A stretch of DNA of 6,765 nucleotides from Clostridiales bacterium. Its GTDB lineage: Bacteria; Bacillota; Clostridia; Oscillospirales; Oscillospiraceae. The DNA lies in assembly GCA_021205375.1 (NCBI GenBank), contig JAJPXR010000155.1, forward strand, positions 1-6,765, given 5' to 3'. This document shows positions 5,754-6,765 of this stretch, one piece after another. The notes below the pieces were generated by a model. The model ran no database searches and was not told the DNA's origin. It was given only the letters and a program-made list of their open reading frames with translations. The translations under genes and the position numbers were made by a program. The stretch's first letter is position 1, and every line of letters begins with the position of its first letter.

Positions 5754-6596
5754 ATGGAAAGCGCAAGAGCAAGAGCTCGCCTGAATAGCGTCATTATCCA
5801 CGCGATTTTGATTATCTTCTCCATCATCATGATCGTCCCCTTCGCCTGGATGATTTTGACCGCTCTGAAAACCAACCAGGAGGCCATCTCCGTTGATCCG
5901 TTCTACATTTTCCCGCAGAACGGCTGGCACTGGGAGAACTTCGCCACGGTTTGGAAGTCCTATAACTTCCTGATCCTCTACAAGAACACTCTGCTGATGA
6001 TCTTCTTCCGCGTGGTCTGTGCCTGCCTGACCGCAACCATGGCCGGTTACGCCTTTGGCCGCCTGAAGTTCCCCGGCAAGAACATTCTGTTCTCCCTGGT
6101 TCTGATTCAGATGATGGTCCCCTCTCAGATCTTCATCATCCCTCAGTACCTGATGGTTTCCAAGCTGGGGATGCTGAACACCATGTTCGGCCTGGTGTTC
6201 CCCGGCATCGTCACCGCGTTCGGCACCTACCTGCTGAAAACCGGCTATCAGGGCCTGCCCCGCGACCTGGAGGAAGCTGCCGCCATTGACGGCTGTAACA
6301 TCGGACAGCAGTTCCTGCGGATCATGATGCCGCTGACCCGCTCTTCGATGGTCTCCCTGGGCATCTTCACCGCCGTGTTTGCGTTCAAGGACCTGATGTG
6401 GCCCATGATCGTCTGCTCTCAGGCGACCACCACCACTCTGTCCGCTGCGCTGGCGAAGATGCAGGGCCAGTATTCCAGCGACTATCCCACCATGATGGCG
6501 GCCGCTGCTTTGGCTATTTTGCCGATGGTCGTGATTTACATCATCTTCCAGAAGCAGTTCGTCGAGGGCATTGCCACCTCCGGCGGCAAGCTGTAA
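5754..6596 (+). CDS. ABC sugar transporter permease, MalG/AraQ-like (CUT1)
   Basis: Second membrane subunit, expected to pair with the protein encoded just upstream. The 280-residue length is normal for MalG/LacG/MsmG-type permeases. Six likely membrane spans lie near 13-35, 79-101, 110-131, 141-162, 195-217 and 244-266. Family marks are MIVPFAWMILTALKT at the first span, AGYAFGRLKFPGKN at 97-110, and MMVPSQIFIIPQY. The EAA loop is LPRDLEEAAAIDG, with EAA at 174-176 and Gly at 180, followed by IMMPLTRS; it contacts the ATPase. The short C-terminus, FVEGIATSGGKL, is the usual MalG-type ending (F..G...GA.KG). The ATG is preceded by AAAGGGGG (5738-5745) at 8 nt, and the gap to the upstream stop is 17 bp, so the two permeases are surely co-transcribed. 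No ATPase gene follows in the window, as is common when a shared MsmK-type ATPase serves several importers. Confidence 0.94.
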   Translation: MESARARARLNSVIIHAILIIFSIIMIVPFAWMILTALKTNQEAISVDPFYIFPQNGWHWENFATVWKSYNFLILYKNTLLMIFFRVVCACLTATMAGYAFGRLKFPGKNILFSLVLIQMMVPSQIFIIPQYLMVSKLGMLNTMFGLVFPGIVTAFGTYLLKTGYQGLPRDLEEAAAIDGCNIGQQFLRIMMPLTRSSMVSLGIFTAVFAFKDLMWPMIVCSQATTTTLSAALAKMQGQYSSDYPTMMAAAALAILPMVVIYIIFQKQFVEGIATSGGKL

Positions 6597-6632
6597 GAAA
6601 AACATCGTTTTCGGTGTTTGCACCTGAATCAG

Positions 6633-6657
6633 AGGAGCCTCCCTGCGGGAGGCTCCT
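6633..6657. terminator. GC-rich hairpin after the transporter operon (no U-tract)
   Basis: AGGAGCCTCCC (6633-6643) pairs perfectly with GGGAGGCTCCT (6647-6657) around a 3-nt loop, 36 nt after the last stop codon. No T-run follows, so on its own it is not a canonical intrinsic terminator. It may protect the 3' end of the mRNA or assist the terminator that follows. Confidence 0.55.
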
Positions 6658-6671
6658 GAGGGTGACTCTGT

Positions 6672-6713
6672 GCCGGAGTCGTCGCGTTTGTGATGGCTCC
6701 GGCCGTTTTATTT
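6672..6713 (+). terminator. Intrinsic terminator of the transporter operon
   Basis: Bases 6672-6685 pair with 6690-6703 over 14 bp, the base being GCCGGAG/CTCCGGC and the upper part including several G-U pairs. The loop is GTTT. GTTTTATTT follows at 6705-6713. The GC-rich base plus U-rich tail makes this the probable end of the permease transcript. An alternative small pairing, GACTC (6664-6668) with GAGTC (6676-6680), would compete with it. Confidence 0.75.
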
Positions 6714-6730
6714 GGGTTCTATAATAAATG

Positions 6731-6759
6731 TTGGGGTCAGGTAAAGCACCTGGCCCCAA
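6731..6759. terminator. Third hairpin at the window edge, possible bidirectional terminator
   Basis: TTGGGGTCAGGT (6731-6742) pairs with ACCTGGCCCCAA (6748-6759) over 12 bp with one G-T pair. The left flank is AT-rich (AACATTTATTAT when read on the minus strand), so it could end a convergent gene entering from the right. A perfect TATAAT (6720-6725) lies just to the left, but no -35 box was seen. The role depends on sequence beyond the window. Confidence 0.4.
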
Positions 6760-6765
6760 ATTCAT

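Noticed and set aside
4807..5772. 321-residue open frame on the minus strand opposite the first permease
   Set aside because: Asp/Glu/Gly/His-rich low-complexity product complementary to hydrophobic membrane-segment codons; a shadow of the permease.

Overview
The window looks like a carbohydrate-utilisation locus from a Gram-positive gut-type bacterium, most likely a Clostridia/Oscillospirales member. This is an inference. It rests on GC-rich genes with strong AAGGAGG-type ribosome binding sites, AT-rich gaps, a lipoprotein solute-binding protein with a Ser/Thr-rich linker, and a GH36 alpha-galactosidase closest in layout to Firmicutes AgaA-type enzymes. All recognisable genes lie on the + strand.

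Layout. 1-126 is the 3' end of a LacI-family regulator. 134-303 is a 170-bp, MITE-like inverted repeat whose arms are four-fold 7-bp repeats. 306-448 is a compact control region with an extended -10 (TGCTATTAT, 386-394), an 18-bp CG-centred palindrome (406-423) that looks like a LacI-type operator, and an RBS. 449-2692 is a cytoplasmic GH36 alpha-galactosidase with its catalytic residues intact, closed by an intrinsic terminator (2755-2794). 2795-3296 is a long AT-rich, gene-free leader with back-to-back hairpins and two candidate promoters. 3297-4655 is an ABC sugar-binding lipoprotein. It is separated by a strong terminator-like hairpin, nested in a second long-range dyad (4693-4767), from two ABC permease genes (4831-5736 and 5754-6596). 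6597-6765 carries three hairpins, the middle one a clear terminator.

How the parts fit. The binding protein would capture an oligosaccharide outside the cell, the two CUT1-type permeases would import it, and the alpha-galactosidase, which has no signal peptide, would cleave alpha-1,6-galactosyl units inside. Raffinose, stachyose or melibiose is therefore the likely substrate class, inferred from the gene neighbourhood. No ATPase gene is present, so the transporter probably uses a shared MsmK/MalK-type ATPase encoded elsewhere. The upstream LacI-type protein is the obvious candidate repressor for the palindrome at 406-423.

The locus is a known type, not an undescribed system. The points most worth a second look are an EF-hand-like calcium loop in the sugar-binding protein, the nested dyad between binding protein and permeases, the putative operator, and the heptad-armed repeat element.
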